From: Streptomyces sp. CC53
GTDB lineage: Bacteria; Actinomycetota; Actinomycetes; Streptomycetales; Streptomycetaceae
DNA: 40,635 nt
Direction of reading: 5' to 3'
Assembly (NCBI RefSeq): GCF_001865245.1
Contig: NZ_MKXB01000197.1
Location: 1 to 40,635 of the forward strand
Position numbers and translations under genes: made by a program. Positions 1-10,961 of the stretch are shown here, piece by piece; within the stretch, counting starts at the first letter, position 1, and each line of letters begins with the position of its first letter. A model generated the notes under the pieces. That model worked only from the letters and a program-made list of their open reading frames with translations, did not search any database and was not told the origin of the DNA.

Positions 1-354
1 CCGCCCCGCCCGCACCGCCGCCGCCCCGTGCGCCAGCGCCGCGTTGAGCCCCGCCGCCGGCCGGTCCCGCACCACGCCGGCGCCCAGCGCGGAGAGCTCG
101 GCTGCGGCCTCCCCGTCGTCCGTGACGACCACCACATCCCGTACCGCGCCGCAGGTCAGCGCCGCCGCCACGGTGTCCAGTGCGAACGCGAGCGCGAGCC
201 GCCGCCGCTGCGCCGGTGCGAACGCCCCCGCGAGTCGGGTCTTCGCCGCGCCCAGCGGCTTCAACGGCACCACCAGCGACCAGAACCCGGGCTCCGCCCG
301 CGCCGCCGTCCCCGTCTCTGTCCCCGTCTCCGTCCCCGTGTCCATCCCGGACAT
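1..354 (-). CDS. cofC: CofC/FbiD guanylyltransferase, 3' end beyond window
   Basis: Leftward gene whose C-terminal part lies outside the window. The first 118 residues are visible and no stop is seen. After a Thr/Gly-rich start made of near-identical 6-base units (Asp/Glu-Thr-Gly-Thr), the protein reads WSLVVPLKPLGAAKTRLAG, the nucleotide-binding N-terminus of the CofC/FbiD family. VVVVTDDG and VRDRPAAGLNAAL follow, as expected for this GT-A-like fold. The family transfers GMP to 2-phospholactate or phosphoenolpyruvate to start the side chain of coenzyme F420 in the cytoplasm. The ATG at 352-354 follows a GGAGGG ribosome site (minus strand); a second in-frame ATG lies three codons in. It is divergent from plsC. 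Recognition is good; substrate choice (phospholactate or PEP) cannot be read from the sequence. Confidence 0.85.
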   Translation of the reverse strand, partial: MSGMDTGTETGTETGTAARAEPGFWSLVVPLKPLGAAKTRLAGAFAPAQRRRLALAFALDTVAAALTCGAVRDVVVVTDDGEAAAELSALGAGVVRDRPAAGLNAALAHGAAAVRAGR

Positions 355-561
355 TGTCGCCCTCCGTGCCGCGCACCGGCCGCCGCTCCTCCCCGCCGGA
401 GCCCACGACACGGCTCCCACCACCCGGAACACCGCTGTCGGAGGCGGGGCGTACGGTGTTCTCGACAGACCAGGGGCATGGGGTGACACTTGACCCCCGG
501 CACGACCAGTACCGACGCGTACTGGCGAGTACGACCAGCAGTCCCACAGGAAGGTGTCCGC
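355..561. other. Divergent intergenic region cofC/plsC
   Basis: About 200 bases between the divergent cofC and plsC genes. The only signals seen are the ribosome sites: GGAGGG on the minus strand before cofC and AGGAAGG at 548-554 before plsC. A TTGACC at 490-495 resembles a -35 box, but no convincing -10 lies at the right distance. Confidence 0.4.
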
Positions 562-1314
562 GTGTCCCGCCGCAGAATCGGCTTCTGGTACCGCCTGGCG
601 GCGGTCATCGCCAAACCGCCGCTGGTGGTGTTGTTCAAGCGGGACTGGCGCGGAACGGAGCACATCCCGGCCGACGGCGGCTTCATCACCGCCGTGAACC
701 ACAACTCGTACCTGGACCCGCTGTCGTACGCGCACTTCCAGTACAACACCGGACGCGTGCCCCGCTTCCTGGCGAAGGCCGGGCTGTTCAAGGGCTCGTT
801 CGTCGGCACGATGCTGCGCGGCACCGGGCAGATCCCCGTCTACCGCGAGACCGCCAACGCCCTCGACGCCTTCCGCGCCGCCGTCGCCGCCATCGAACGG
901 GGCGAGTGCGTCGCCTTCTACCCCGAGGGCACCCTCACCCGCGACCCCGACATGTGGCCCATGCCGGGCAAGACCGGCGCCGCCCGCGTCGCCCTCCTCA
1001 CCAAGGCCCCGGTCATCCCCGTCGCCCAGTGGGGCGCCAACCTGGCGATGCCGCCCTACGCCAAGCAGGACAAGCTCCGGCTCTTCCCCCGCAAGACCCT
1101 CACCGTGGTGGCGGGGCCGCCCGTCGACCTCTCCCGGTTCCACGGCCAGGAGCCCACCGCCGACGTGCTCCGCGAGGCCACCGAGGAGATCATGGCCGCC
1201 ATCACCCGCCTCCTTGAGGACATCCGGGGCGAGAAGGCCCCCGGCGAGCCGTACGATCCCCGCAGGGCCCGCCAGCAAGAGCGCCGCAAGGTCGCAGGGG
1301 AGGAAGCCAAGTGA
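562..1314 (+). CDS. plsC: 1-acyl-sn-glycerol-3-phosphate acyltransferase (PlsC family)
   Basis: Acyltransferase of 250 residues that probably makes phosphatidic acid from lysophosphatidic acid at the inner face of the membrane. Family motif I (NHxxxxD) is seen as NHNSYLD (His47, Asp52), and motif III as FYPEGTLTRD with Glu122-Gly-Thr. PGKTGAARVAL and VIPVAQWG fit the C-terminal substrate-binding motifs. The GTG at 562 is chosen because AGGAAGG lies 7 bases before it and the family normally begins a few residues before the basic stretch; an upstream in-frame TTG at 490 has no ribosome site. The gene overlaps gpsA by 4 bases (GTGA), so translation is probably coupled. Together the two genes cover glycerol-3-phosphate supply and an acylation step of phospholipid synthesis. 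The exact acyl acceptor is inferred from the family. Confidence 0.9.
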   Translation: MSRRRIGFWYRLAAVIAKPPLVVLFKRDWRGTEHIPADGGFITAVNHNSYLDPLSYAHFQYNTGRVPRFLAKAGLFKGSFVGTMLRGTGQIPVYRETANALDAFRAAVAAIERGECVAFYPEGTLTRDPDMWPMPGKTGAARVALLTKAPVIPVAQWGANLAMPPYAKQDKLRLFPRKTLTVVAGPPVDLSRFHGQEPTADVLREATEEIMAAITRLLEDIRGEKAPGEPYDPRRARQQERRKVAGEEAK

Positions 1315-2339
1315 CACGTCCCGCAGACCCCGCACGTCCCCTCAAGGCAGCCGTCTACGGGACCGGCTCCTGGGGCACGGCCTTCGGCATGGTGCTGGCC
1401 GACGCCGGCTGCAACGTGACCCTGTGGGCCCGCCGCGCCGAGATCGCCGACGCGGTCAACACCACCCGCACCAACCCCGAGTACTTCCCGGGCGTGGAAC
1501 TCCCCGCCGGCATGCGCGCCACCACCGACCCCGCGGAGGCCGCGGAGGGCGCCGACTTCACGGTCCTGTCGATCCCGTCCCAGACGCTCCGCGAGAACCT
1601 CGCCGCGTGGGCGCCCAAGCTCGCCCCCGACACCGTGCTCGTGTCGCTCATGAAGGGCATCGAACTGGGCACGTGCAAGCGGATGAGCGAGGTCGTCCAG
1701 GAGGTCGCGGACGTCCCCGCGGAACGTGTCGCCGTCGTCACCGGGCCCAACCTGGCCAAGGAGATCGTCGCGCGCATGCCGGCCGCCTCCGTGGTCGCCT
1801 GCAGCGACGAGAGCGCCGCCCGGCGGCTGCAGGCCGCCTGCCACACCCCCTACTTCCGCCCGTACACCAACACCGACGTCGTCGGCTGCGAACTGGGCGG
1901 CGCCGTCAAGAACGTCATCGGCCTCGCCGTCGGCATCGCGGACGGGATGGGCCTCGGGGACAACGCCAAGGGCTCGCTCATCACCCGCGGACTCGCCGAG
2001 ACCACCCGCCTCGGGCTCGCGATGGGCGCCGACCCGCTCACCTTCTCCGGCCTGGCCGGCCTCGGGGACCTCGTGGCGACCTGCTCCTCGCCGCTGTCCC
2101 GCAACCACACCTTCGGCTTCAATCTCGGCAAGGGCATGACGCTCCAGGAGACCATCGCGGTCACCAAGCAGACCGCCGAGGGCGTCAAGTCGTGCCAGTC
2201 CGTCCTCGACCTCGCGCACCGGCACGGCGTCGACATGCCCATCACCGAGACCGTCGTCGGCATCGTCCACGAGGGCAAGCCCCCGATGGTGGCCCTCAAG
2301 GAGTTGATGTCGCGCAGCGCCAAGCCGGAGCGGCGCTGA
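1311..2339 (+). CDS. gpsA: Glycerol-3-phosphate dehydrogenase [NAD(P)+]
   Basis: Cytoplasmic enzyme of 342 residues that reduces dihydroxyacetone phosphate to sn-glycerol-3-phosphate, the backbone of phospholipids. The N-terminal Rossmann motif is GTGSWGTA (from residue 17). GPNLAKEI (about residue 144) and NVIGLAVGIADGMGLGDNAK (about residues 201-220) carry the conserved substrate-binding Lys and Asn residues. The C-terminal helical domain has GLGDLVATC and SRNHTFGFNLGKG. Length is normal for the family. The GTG start overlaps the plsC stop and is preceded by AGGGGAGGAAG, so the two form an operon. The identification is secure. Confidence 0.97.
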   Translation: MTRPADPARPLKAAVYGTGSWGTAFGMVLADAGCNVTLWARRAEIADAVNTTRTNPEYFPGVELPAGMRATTDPAEAAEGADFTVLSIPSQTLRENLAAWAPKLAPDTVLVSLMKGIELGTCKRMSEVVQEVADVPAERVAVVTGPNLAKEIVARMPAASVVACSDESAARRLQAACHTPYFRPYTNTDVVGCELGGAVKNVIGLAVGIADGMGLGDNAKGSLITRGLAETTRLGLAMGADPLTFSGLAGLGDLVATCSSPLSRNHTFGFNLGKGMTLQETIAVTKQTAEGVKSCQSVLDLAHRHGVDMPITETVVGIVHEGKPPMVALKELMSRSAKPERR

Positions 2340-2370
2340 CGGCGGACCGGAGCGGCGTCGGCGGCGGACG

Positions 2371-2399
2371 CTGACGCGCGACGTAGGAGCGGGTACGCT
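2371..2399 (+). promoter_or_regulatory. Predicted promoter of ddl, possibly leaderless
   Basis: CTGACG (2371-2376) and TACGCT (2394-2399) are spaced 17 bases apart and resemble a vegetative sigma promoter. The -10 ends only 9 bases before the ddl ATG (2409), so transcription would begin at or within a few bases of the start codon. No ribosome site lies at a usable distance: the nearest AGGAG is more than 18 bases from the ATG. Confidence 0.5.
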
Positions 2400-2408
2400 C
2401 ATCGCGAT

Positions 2409-3557
<1,149 letters not shown>

Positions 3558-3921
3558 CCACCGGCCGCACCACCGCGGGCATCCCCACGGGGCACCCGTG
3601 GACGGTACGGGCCGGGCACGGCCTCGTGCGTACGGGCGACCAGCCGCGGCCGCACGGCCTGCGACACGCCCCGCCGCTCCACTCGCCGTGCAGGGCGTCC
3701 CCGTACCCGGTGGGGTGGATGCGCCGTCACGGGAGCGCCCCGCACGGCAGGCGAGCGGCTCCGAGGACACCGCCCCCCGGCACGCACGTGCGGCCGCGCG
3801 GGGGCCCGGTGGCGGTGCGGAGCCGGGCCGGACGCGCGCGGTGGCGGGGGGCGACGCCCGCCGGGCCTCTGCGGGGAGGCGCCCCGCCGCGGGGGCGCTT
3901 CGCCGCACAGGCCCGGCGGGG
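3558..3921. other. Intergenic region, ddl to Lrp-type gene
   Basis: A 364-base very GC-rich stretch between the convergent ddl and Lrp/AsnC-type genes. Long open frames cross it only because stop codons are rare at this composition; none has a ribosome site or a recognisable protein. No clear terminator hairpin was found by eye. Confidence 0.5.
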
Positions 3922-4155
3922 CTACAGGTGGACGACCGGGCAGGTCAGCGTGCGGGTGATGCCCTCCACCTGCTGCACCTTGGCGACCACCATCCGCCCC
4001 AACGCGTCGACCGTGTCCGCCTGCGCGCGCACGATCACGTCGTACGGACCCGTGACGTCCTCGGCCTGGAGCACGCCGGGGATCTTCCCGATGGTCTCGG
4101 CGACCAGTGAGGCCTTGCCCACCTCGGTCTGAATCAGGATGTACGCCTGTACCAC
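3922..4155 (-). CDS. Stand-alone Lrp/AsnC ligand-binding (RAM) domain protein
   Basis: A 77-residue protein consisting only of the RAM/ligand-sensing half of Lrp/AsnC regulators. It reads VQAYILIQTEVGKASLVAE near the start, then GVLQAEDVTGPYDVIVRAQA and GRMVVAKVQQVEGITRT, the typical alpha/beta sandwich with the effector-loop Gly. There is no DNA-binding helix-turn-helix. Such one-domain members form oligomers and may bind amino acids or modulate full-length Lrp proteins; that role is inferred. The GTG at 4153-4155 is preceded by a GGAGG site (minus strand, 5-6 bases away), which fixes the short start and excludes the long open frame that runs on upstream. It is divergent from thiL. Confidence 0.9.
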   Translation of the reverse strand: MVQAYILIQTEVGKASLVAETIGKIPGVLQAEDVTGPYDVIVRAQADTVDALGRMVVAKVQQVEGITRTLTCPVVHL

Positions 4156-4428
4156 GAAACCTCCAGGGCGGCCGCGAGGATCATCCTGGGTGGAAGGACC
4201 CAGGGAGGAAAGGGACGCCACGGTACCGCGTCGCCGCGCGCCGCGGGGAGACCCACGGGGCCGGTGGCGCGCCCGTGGTGGGCGCACGGCGGACAGAAGT
4301 TGACGGCTCGGCCCGTCTACTCGACCGTACCTACAGCAGTGACGGCTCGCGACCGCAACCGCACCGGGACCAGACCGGTCACTCCGGTCGTACGGTGAGC
4401 CCACGACGACATGGAGAGGTGAACCTCG

Positions 4429-5387
4429 GTGAAGGGCACAGTCGGCGAGCTCGGGGAGTTCGGGCTGATCAGGGAGCTCACGTCCCGGCTCACCACCACC
4501 CCGGCCGTACGCATCGGGCCGGGCGACGACGCGGCCGTCGTCGCCGCCCCCGACCGGCGGGTGGTCGCCAGCACGGACATCCTCGTGGAGAACCGCCACT
4601 TCCGGCGGGACTGGTCCACCGCGTACGACGTGGGCCGCAAGGCCGCCGCCCAGAACCTCGCGGACATCGCCGCCATGGGCGCGGTGCCCACGGCCCTCCT
4701 CCTCGGGCTGGTGGTGCCTCCCGAACTGCCCGCCACCTGGCCCAGCGAGCTCATGGACGGCCTGCGCGACGAGTGCCAGGTCGCCGGGGCTGCCGTGGTC
4801 GGCGGCGACGTCGTGCGCGGCGACACCATCACCGTCTCGATCACCGCCCTCGGGGACCTGCGCAACCACGAACCCGTCACCCGCGGCGGCGCCCGGCCCG
4901 GTGACGTCGTCGCCTACACGGGCTGGCTCGGCTGGTCCGCCGCCGGGTTCGCCGTCCTGTCCCGCGGCTTCCGCTCGCCCCGCGCCTTCGTCGAAGCGCA
5001 CCGCAGGCCCGAGCCCCCGTACCACGCGGGGCCCGCCGCGGCTGAGCTCGGCGCCACCGCCATGTGCGACGTCAGCGACGGCCTCATCGCGGACCTCGGG
5101 CACATCGCCGAGGCCAGCAAGGTCCGCATCGACCTGCGGTCCGGCGCCATCGACGTGCCCACCCAGATGAACGACATCGGCCAGGCCGTCGGGGTGGACC
5201 CGCTCCAGTGGGTGCTCACCGGCGGCGAGGACCACGCCATCGTCGCCACCTTCCCGCCCGACGTGAAGCTGCCGGCCCGCTGGAAGGTCATCGGGGAGGT
5301 CCTCAACCCCTCCGCGCTGCCGCAGGTCACCGTCGACGGCGCGCCCTGGCACACCAAGGGCGGCTGGGACCACTTCGGAGGCCACGA

Positions 5388-5391
<4 letters not shown>
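4429..5391 (+). CDS. thiL: Thiamine-monophosphate kinase
   Basis: Enzyme of 320 residues that phosphorylates thiamine monophosphate to the active cofactor thiamine diphosphate. IGPGDDAAVV with Asp-Asp binds Mg-ATP. STDILVENRHFRRDWS and the segment around NLADIAAMGAVPTALLLGL are ThiL/PurM-type motifs at the dimer interface. GGEDHAIVATFPP near residue 265 is the conserved C-terminal GGEDY-like motif. Length matches the family. The GTG at 4429 follows GGAGAGG with a 9-base gap. Its stop overlaps the thiD start by four bases, giving a thiamine operon. No TPP riboswitch was recognised upstream. Confidence 0.96.
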
Positions 5392-6203
<812 letters not shown>

Positions 6204-6222
6204 GGGCGCCCGGGAACGGCAA

Positions 6223-6254
6223 GAAGCCGGTCCACCCGAAGGTGGACCGGCTTC
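6223..6254. terminator. Two-way terminator between thiD and rpmB
   Basis: A perfect 14-bp inverted repeat (GAAGCCGGTCCACC at 6223-6236, its complement at 6241-6254) with the 4-base loop CGAA. It sits between the convergent thiD and rpmB genes and can end transcription from both sides. There is no long T-run, which is common for Streptomyces terminators. Confidence 0.85.
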
Positions 6255-6302
6255 CAAGGCAACCGCAGAGGCTGCGCTACGACGAAGAACGTCCGTCGCG
6301 TG

Positions 6303-6488
6303 TTAGCGCGAGACCTTGCCGGCCTTGATGCACGAGGTGCAGACGTTGAGCCGCTTCGGCGTCCGACCGACCACGGCACGCACGCGCTGGATGTTCGGGT
6401 TCCAGCGACGGGACGTACGGCGGTGCGAGTGCGAAATGTTGTTGCCGAAGCCCGGCCCCTTGCCGCAGACGTCGCAGTTGGCAGCCAC
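6303..6488 (-). CDS. rpmB: 50S ribosomal protein bL28
   Basis: A 61-residue ribosomal protein. It begins with AANCDVCGKGPGFGNNISHS, then RRTSRRWNPNIQRVRAVV, and ends with LNVCTSCIKAGKVSR. Two CxxC pairs (CDVC and CTSC) make this the zinc-binding (C+) form rather than the Cys-free form that Zur controls in Streptomyces. The GTG start has GGAG about 6 bases upstream on the minus strand. A small TCCGGC-GAA-GCCGGA hairpin at 6527-6541 lies in the presumed leader. It is transcribed alone and divergent from the DAK gene. Confidence 0.97.
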   Translation of the reverse strand: MAANCDVCGKGPGFGNNISHSHRRTSRRWNPNIQRVRAVVGRTPKRLNVCTSCIKAGKVSR

Positions 6489-6757
6489 GGGTCACTCCAA
6501 AGACTTCAGATGCACTTACAGTGAAATCCGGCGAAGCCGGAATCAGATCGGTGACATCGGGGTCGGTGACTGAAGTGGCGTTGCCGGGGGAACGGCCCGA
6601 TTCTCATCGGGCAACCGGAGCAGCATACAACGACCACTTCGGCAGAACGAAATTACCACGGACGGCCGGGGCCCCGGCCGCGGCCCCCGTGATGCGGCCC
6701 GGCCTCCCCGCGGGGTCTACCCTGCGGTGCAGCCCACCGCGCGAGGAGGACCACCAG

Positions 6758-8374
6758 GTGCCGCACACCGCCCAGACCGTCGACCCCGCAGCGGTACGCG
6801 CCTGGTGCGCCCTGGCGGCGGAGGCGCTGGGCCGGGAACGCGAGGAGATCGACGCGATCAACGTCTACCCGGTCCCGGACGGCGACACGGGGACGAACCT
6901 GTACCTCACCGCCGACTCCGCGAGCCGGGCCGTCGAAGACGTCTTCACGGCTCACGCGACCGGCGCCCCCGAGCTGCCCGACGTGGTCCGGGCCATGGCG
7001 CACGGCGCGCTGACCGGCGCCCGCGGCAACTCCGGCACGATCCTCGCGCAGCTGCTGCGCAGCGTGGCCGAGGTGCTCACGCGCGGACGGGACGGCCACC
7101 ACCTGGCGGAGGCCCTGCGCGCGGCGGCCGCCGCGGCGCGGCAGGCCGTCGCCCACCCCGTGGAGGGCACCATCCTCAGCGTGGCCTCCGCCGCGGCCGA
7201 GGCCGCGTCCCGCGCCCCGTCCGCCGCCCCCGCCGCCACCGCCGCCGCCGCGTACGAAGGCGCCCGCACGGCCCTGGAGGCCACCCCCGAACAGCTCGCC
7301 GTGCTGCGGGAGGCGGGGGTCGTCGACGCGGGCGGGCGGGGACTCGTCACCGTGCTGGGCGCGCTCGTCGAGGCCCTCACGGGGGAGGCGCCCGAGCGGA
7401 CCCCGGACCACCAGGCGGGCGTGGTCGCCCCGCGGGTCCTCAAGGAGACGTGCACGGCCGACGGGCCCGGTTACGAGGTGATCTACCTGCTGGAGGCCGG
7501 CGACGACGCCGTGGCCCGGCTCCGGGCCCGCCTCGACGCACTGGGCGACTCCCTGGTGGTCGTCGGCGGCGACGGCCTCTGGCACGTCCACGTCCACGTG
7601 GACGACGCGGGCGCCGCCGTGGAGGCCGGTGTCGAAGCCGGCCGCCCGCACCGCATCCGCATCACCCACTTCGCGGCGGCCGCCGCCGGCCACGGCCACC
7701 CCGCCGAACCCGCCCAGCGGGCCGTCGTCGCCGTCGTCCCCGGCGACGGCCTCGCCGCCCTCTACGCCGAGGCCGGCGCCGTCACCGTCCCCGCCCGGCC
7801 GGGGGAGCCGCCCGCCGGGGGTGTGCTCCTCGACGCGATCCGCCGCGCCCACGCGCGCGAAGTGGTGCTGCTGCCCAACGACGCCGACCTGTGGCAGGCG
7901 GCCGCGGCCGCCGCGGAGCAGGCCCGGGCCGAAGGCGTGCGCGTGGCGCTCATCCCGACCCGGGCCGCCGTCCAGGGCGTCGCCGCGCTCGCCGTCCACC
8001 AGCCCGAGCGGCGCTTCGACGAGGACGTCGTCGCCATGACCGCCGCCGCCGGCACCACCCGCTACGGCGAACTCGCCGTCGCGGCTCACCGGTCCTTCAC
8101 CTCCGCGGGCGTCTGCCAGGCCGGGGACGTCCTCGGCCTCATCGAGGGCGACGCCGCCGTCATCGGGCGCGACCTGGCCGACACGGCCCGCACGGTGCTG
8201 GACCGGATGCTCGCCGCGGGCGGCGAGCTCGTCACCCTGATCCTCGCCGACGACGCCCCGCCCTCCCTCGCCGACCACCTGGAGGCCCACGTCCGGGCCC
8301 GCCACCTGGCCGTCGACACCTGCGTCCACCGGGGCGGCGACCAGCACGCCCCGCTGATGATCGGCGTCGAGTAG
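6758..8374 (+). CDS. DAK2-domain kinase, FakA-like
   Basis: A 538-residue protein of the DhaL/FakA type. Near residue 35-45 it has INVYPVPDGDTGTNLYLT, the Mg-ADP-binding Asp cluster of DAK2/DhaL domains. GARGNSGTILAQLL (about residue 86) is the phosphate loop. A middle FakA-like domain with paired His residues (LWHVHVHVDD) and a DegV/EDD-like C-terminal domain follow. In Firmicutes FakA works with a DegV-family FakB to phosphorylate exogenous fatty acids; the same role here is inferred. Few ATP-binding kinases carry this exact three-part layout. The GTG at 6758 is preceded by GAGGAGGA with a 7-base gap; a longer in-frame start at 6521 would run through the rpmB promoter region. Confidence 0.85.
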   Translation: MPHTAQTVDPAAVRAWCALAAEALGREREEIDAINVYPVPDGDTGTNLYLTADSASRAVEDVFTAHATGAPELPDVVRAMAHGALTGARGNSGTILAQLLRSVAEVLTRGRDGHHLAEALRAAAAAARQAVAHPVEGTILSVASAAAEAASRAPSAAPAATAAAAYEGARTALEATPEQLAVLREAGVVDAGGRGLVTVLGALVEALTGEAPERTPDHQAGVVAPRVLKETCTADGPGYEVIYLLEAGDDAVARLRARLDALGDSLVVVGGDGLWHVHVHVDDAGAAVEAGVEAGRPHRIRITHFAAAAAGHGHPAEPAQRAVVAVVPGDGLAALYAEAGAVTVPARPGEPPAGGVLLDAIRRAHAREVVLLPNDADLWQAAAAAAEQARAEGVRVALIPTRAAVQGVAALAVHQPERRFDEDVVAMTAAAGTTRYGELAVAAHRSFTSAGVCQAGDVLGLIEGDAAVIGRDLADTARTVLDRMLAAGGELVTLILADDAPPSLADHLEAHVRARHLAVDTCVHRGGDQHAPLMIGVE

Positions 8375-8655
8375 CGCGGGGTCCCCGGCGCTGTCAGTGG
8401 GTTGGTGTGCAATGGCTCCAGGCGCACGCACCCGCGGGGGAGGCGCCGGACCGCGCCGGACGAGCCGCCGGCCGGGCAGCGGCACCCCCGGCAGGCGGCG
8501 GCGGCCCGGCCCGTCGGCACCGCCCGCCGGAGGGCCGGCGGCCCGGAGGGCCGCCGCACCGACCGGAGGACGCGCGGCGACCGTCGTGGGACGACTGCGA
8601 CGACCGCCGCGCGAAGAAGCGCACGGAAGCTGTACGGAGATGAGGTGCCCGGCCC
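8375..8655. other. Intergenic region before recG
   Basis: A 281-base GC-rich stretch. Small open frames here lack ribosome sites and encode only Arg/Pro/Ala-rich sequence. GGAGATGAGG just before 8656 is the recG ribosome site. Nothing else is supported. Confidence 0.4.
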
Positions 8656-10854
8656 ATGCTGGACGAGCCGCTGACCAAGGTCCTCGGCCCCGCCACCGCC
8701 AAGGTGATGGCGGAGGGCCTGGACCTGCACACCATCGGGGACCTGCTGCACCACTACCCGCGGCGGTACGCCGAGCGCGGCGAGCTGACCCGGCTGTCCG
8801 ACCTGCCGCTGGACGAGCACGTCACCGTCGTCGCCCAGGTCGCCGACGCCCGTGTCCACACCTACAGCGGCTCCCGGGGGAGCGGCAAGCGCCTGGAGGT
8901 GACCATCACCGACGGCAGCGGCCGGCTCCAGCTCGTCTTCTTCGGCAAGGGCGTCCACAAACCCCACAAGGACCTCCTGCCCGGCACCCGGGCGATGTTC
9001 GCCGGCAAGGTGTCCCTGTTCAACCGCAAGCTCCAGCTCGCCCACCCGGCGTACGAGCTCCTGCGCGGCGAGGGCGCCGACGACGCCGTGGGCTCCTGGG
9101 CCGGGGCCCTCATCCCGATCTACCCCGCCACCACCAAGCTGGAGTCCTGGAAGATCTCCAAGGCCGTGGACGCCGTCCTGCCCCGCGCCCGGGACGCCGT
9201 CGACCCGCTGCCCCCCGCCCTGCGCGAGGGGCGGGGCCTTCTCGACCTGCCCGACGCCCTCCAGAAGGTCCACCGCCCCGGCAGCAAGGCCGACGTCGCC
9301 GACGCCCGCGACCGGCTCAAGTGGGACGAGGTGTTCGTCCTCCAGGTCGCGCTGGCCCGCCGCCGGTACGCGGACACCCAGCTGCCCGCCGTCCCCCGCA
9401 AGCCCGCCCCCGACGGGCTCCTCGACGCGTTCGACGCCCGGCTGCCCTTCACCCTCACCGAAGGCCAGCGCACCGTCACCCGTGAGATCTTCGACGACCT
9501 CGCCACCGACCACCCCATGCACCGGCTCCTCCAGGGCGAGGTCGGCAGCGGCAAGACCCTCGTCGCCCTGCGGGCCATGCTCGCCGTCGTGGACGCCGGC
9601 GGGCAGGCCGCCATGCTCGCCCCCACCGAGGTGCTCGCCCAGCAGCACCACCGGTCCGTCACCGAGATGATGGGCGATCTCGCCGAGGGCGGCATGCTCG
9701 GGGGCTCCGAGCACGCCACCAAGGTCGCCCTGCTCACCGGCTCCCAGGGCGCCGCCGCCCGCCGCAGGACCCTCCTGGACCTCGCCACCGGCGAGGCCGG
9801 CATCGTCATCGGCACCCACGCCCTCATCGAGGACAAGGTCCAGTTCCACGACCTCGGCCTCGTCGTGGTCGACGAGCAGCACCGGTTCGGAGTCGAGCAG
9901 CGCGACGCCCTGCGCGGCAAGGGCCACTCCGGCGGCGAGAAGCGGACTCCGCACCTCCTTGTCATGACCGCCACGCCCATCCCGCGCACGGTCGCCATGA
10001 CCGTCTTCGGCGACCTGGAGACCTCCGTCCTCGACCAGCTCCCCGCCGGCCGCTCCCCGATCTCCAGCCACGTCGTCCCCGCCCGGGACAAGCCGCACTT
10101 CCTCGCCCGCGCCTGGGACCGCGTCCGCGAAGAGGTCGAGGCAGGCCACCAGGCGTACGTGGTGTGCCCCCGCATCGGCGACGACGAGGACGACACCGCG
10201 TCCGCGAAGAAGCAGTCCGCCGAGGACGCCGCCGAGAAGCGGCCGCCGCTGGCCGTCACCGACGTCGCCGAGCAGCTCGCCCGGGGCCCCCTCGCCGGCC
10301 TGCGCGTCGAGGTGCTGCACGGCCGTATGCACCCCGACGACAAGGACGCCGTCATGCGCCGCTTCGCCGCGGGCGACACGGACGTCCTCGTCGCCACCAC
10401 CGTCATCGAGGTCGGCGTCAACGTCCCCAACGCCACCGCGATGGTCATCATGGACGCCGACCGGTTCGGCGTGTCCCAGCTGCACCAGCTGCGCGGCCGC
10501 GTCGGCCGCGGCTCCGCCCCGGGCCTCTGCCTCCTCGTCACCGACATGCCCGGGGCGAGCCCCGCCCGGCAGCGGCTGAACGCCGTCGCCTCCACCCTCG
10601 ACGGCTTCGAGCTGTCCCGCATCGACCTCGAACAGCGCCGCGAGGGCGATGTCCTCGGCCAGGCCCAGTCCGGCGCCCGCTCCTCCCTGCGCATGCTCGC
10701 CGTCATCGACGACGAGGAGGTCATCGCCGCCGCCCGCACCGAGGCCGACGCGCTCGTCCGTACCGACCCCGACCTGGAGCAGCACCCCGCGCTGCGCACC
10801 GCGCTCGACGCGCTGCTCGACAAAGAGCGGGAGGAGTACCTCGACAAGGGATGA
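8656..10854 (+). CDS. recG: ATP-dependent DNA helicase RecG
   Basis: A 732-residue superfamily-2 helicase that regresses stalled forks and processes branched DNA. The N-terminal OB/wedge domain is seen in DEHVTVVAQVADARVHTY and VTITDGSGRLQLVFFGKG. Helicase motifs follow in order: Walker A GEVGSGKTLVALRAM (about residue 295), the DEQH box VVVDEQHRFGVEQR (about 406), MTATPIPRTVAMTVFGDL, and the C-terminal ATTVIEVGVNVPNA plus QLRGRVGRG. DEQH rather than DEAH is a RecG hallmark. Length is typical for actinobacterial RecG. The ATG has a purine-rich site upstream. rsmD follows about 107 bases downstream. Confidence 0.97.
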   Translation: MLDEPLTKVLGPATAKVMAEGLDLHTIGDLLHHYPRRYAERGELTRLSDLPLDEHVTVVAQVADARVHTYSGSRGSGKRLEVTITDGSGRLQLVFFGKGVHKPHKDLLPGTRAMFAGKVSLFNRKLQLAHPAYELLRGEGADDAVGSWAGALIPIYPATTKLESWKISKAVDAVLPRARDAVDPLPPALREGRGLLDLPDALQKVHRPGSKADVADARDRLKWDEVFVLQVALARRRYADTQLPAVPRKPAPDGLLDAFDARLPFTLTEGQRTVTREIFDDLATDHPMHRLLQGEVGSGKTLVALRAMLAVVDAGGQAAMLAPTEVLAQQHHRSVTEMMGDLAEGGMLGGSEHATKVALLTGSQGAAARRRTLLDLATGEAGIVIGTHALIEDKVQFHDLGLVVVDEQHRFGVEQRDALRGKGHSGGEKRTPHLLVMTATPIPRTVAMTVFGDLETSVLDQLPAGRSPISSHVVPARDKPHFLARAWDRVREEVEAGHQAYVVCPRIGDDEDDTASAKKQSAEDAAEKRPPLAVTDVAEQLARGPLAGLRVEVLHGRMHPDDKDAVMRRFAAGDTDVLVATTVIEVGVNVPNATAMVIMDADRFGVSQLHQLRGRVGRGSAPGLCLLVTDMPGASPARQRLNAVASTLDGFELSRIDLEQRREGDVLGQAQSGARSSLRMLAVIDDEEVIAAARTEADALVRTDPDLEQHPALRTALDALLDKEREEYLDKG

Positions 10855-10961
10855 GGAGCCGGGGAACGCCCCCGCGGCCCGTGAGCCCATATCGTGGACC
10901 CGAACGCAGGGCGACCACGTGGTCGCCCTGCCGGACCACCTGCGAAGACCGAAGGACCGAC

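Noticed and set aside
4107..4428. TPP riboswitch upstream of thiL
   Set aside because: No THI-box elements (such as CTGAGA and the conserved second helix) could be read before the gene.
8402..8674. 90-codon frame between the DAK gene and recG
   Set aside because: Arg/Thr-rich, no ribosome site, and it overlaps the recG start.
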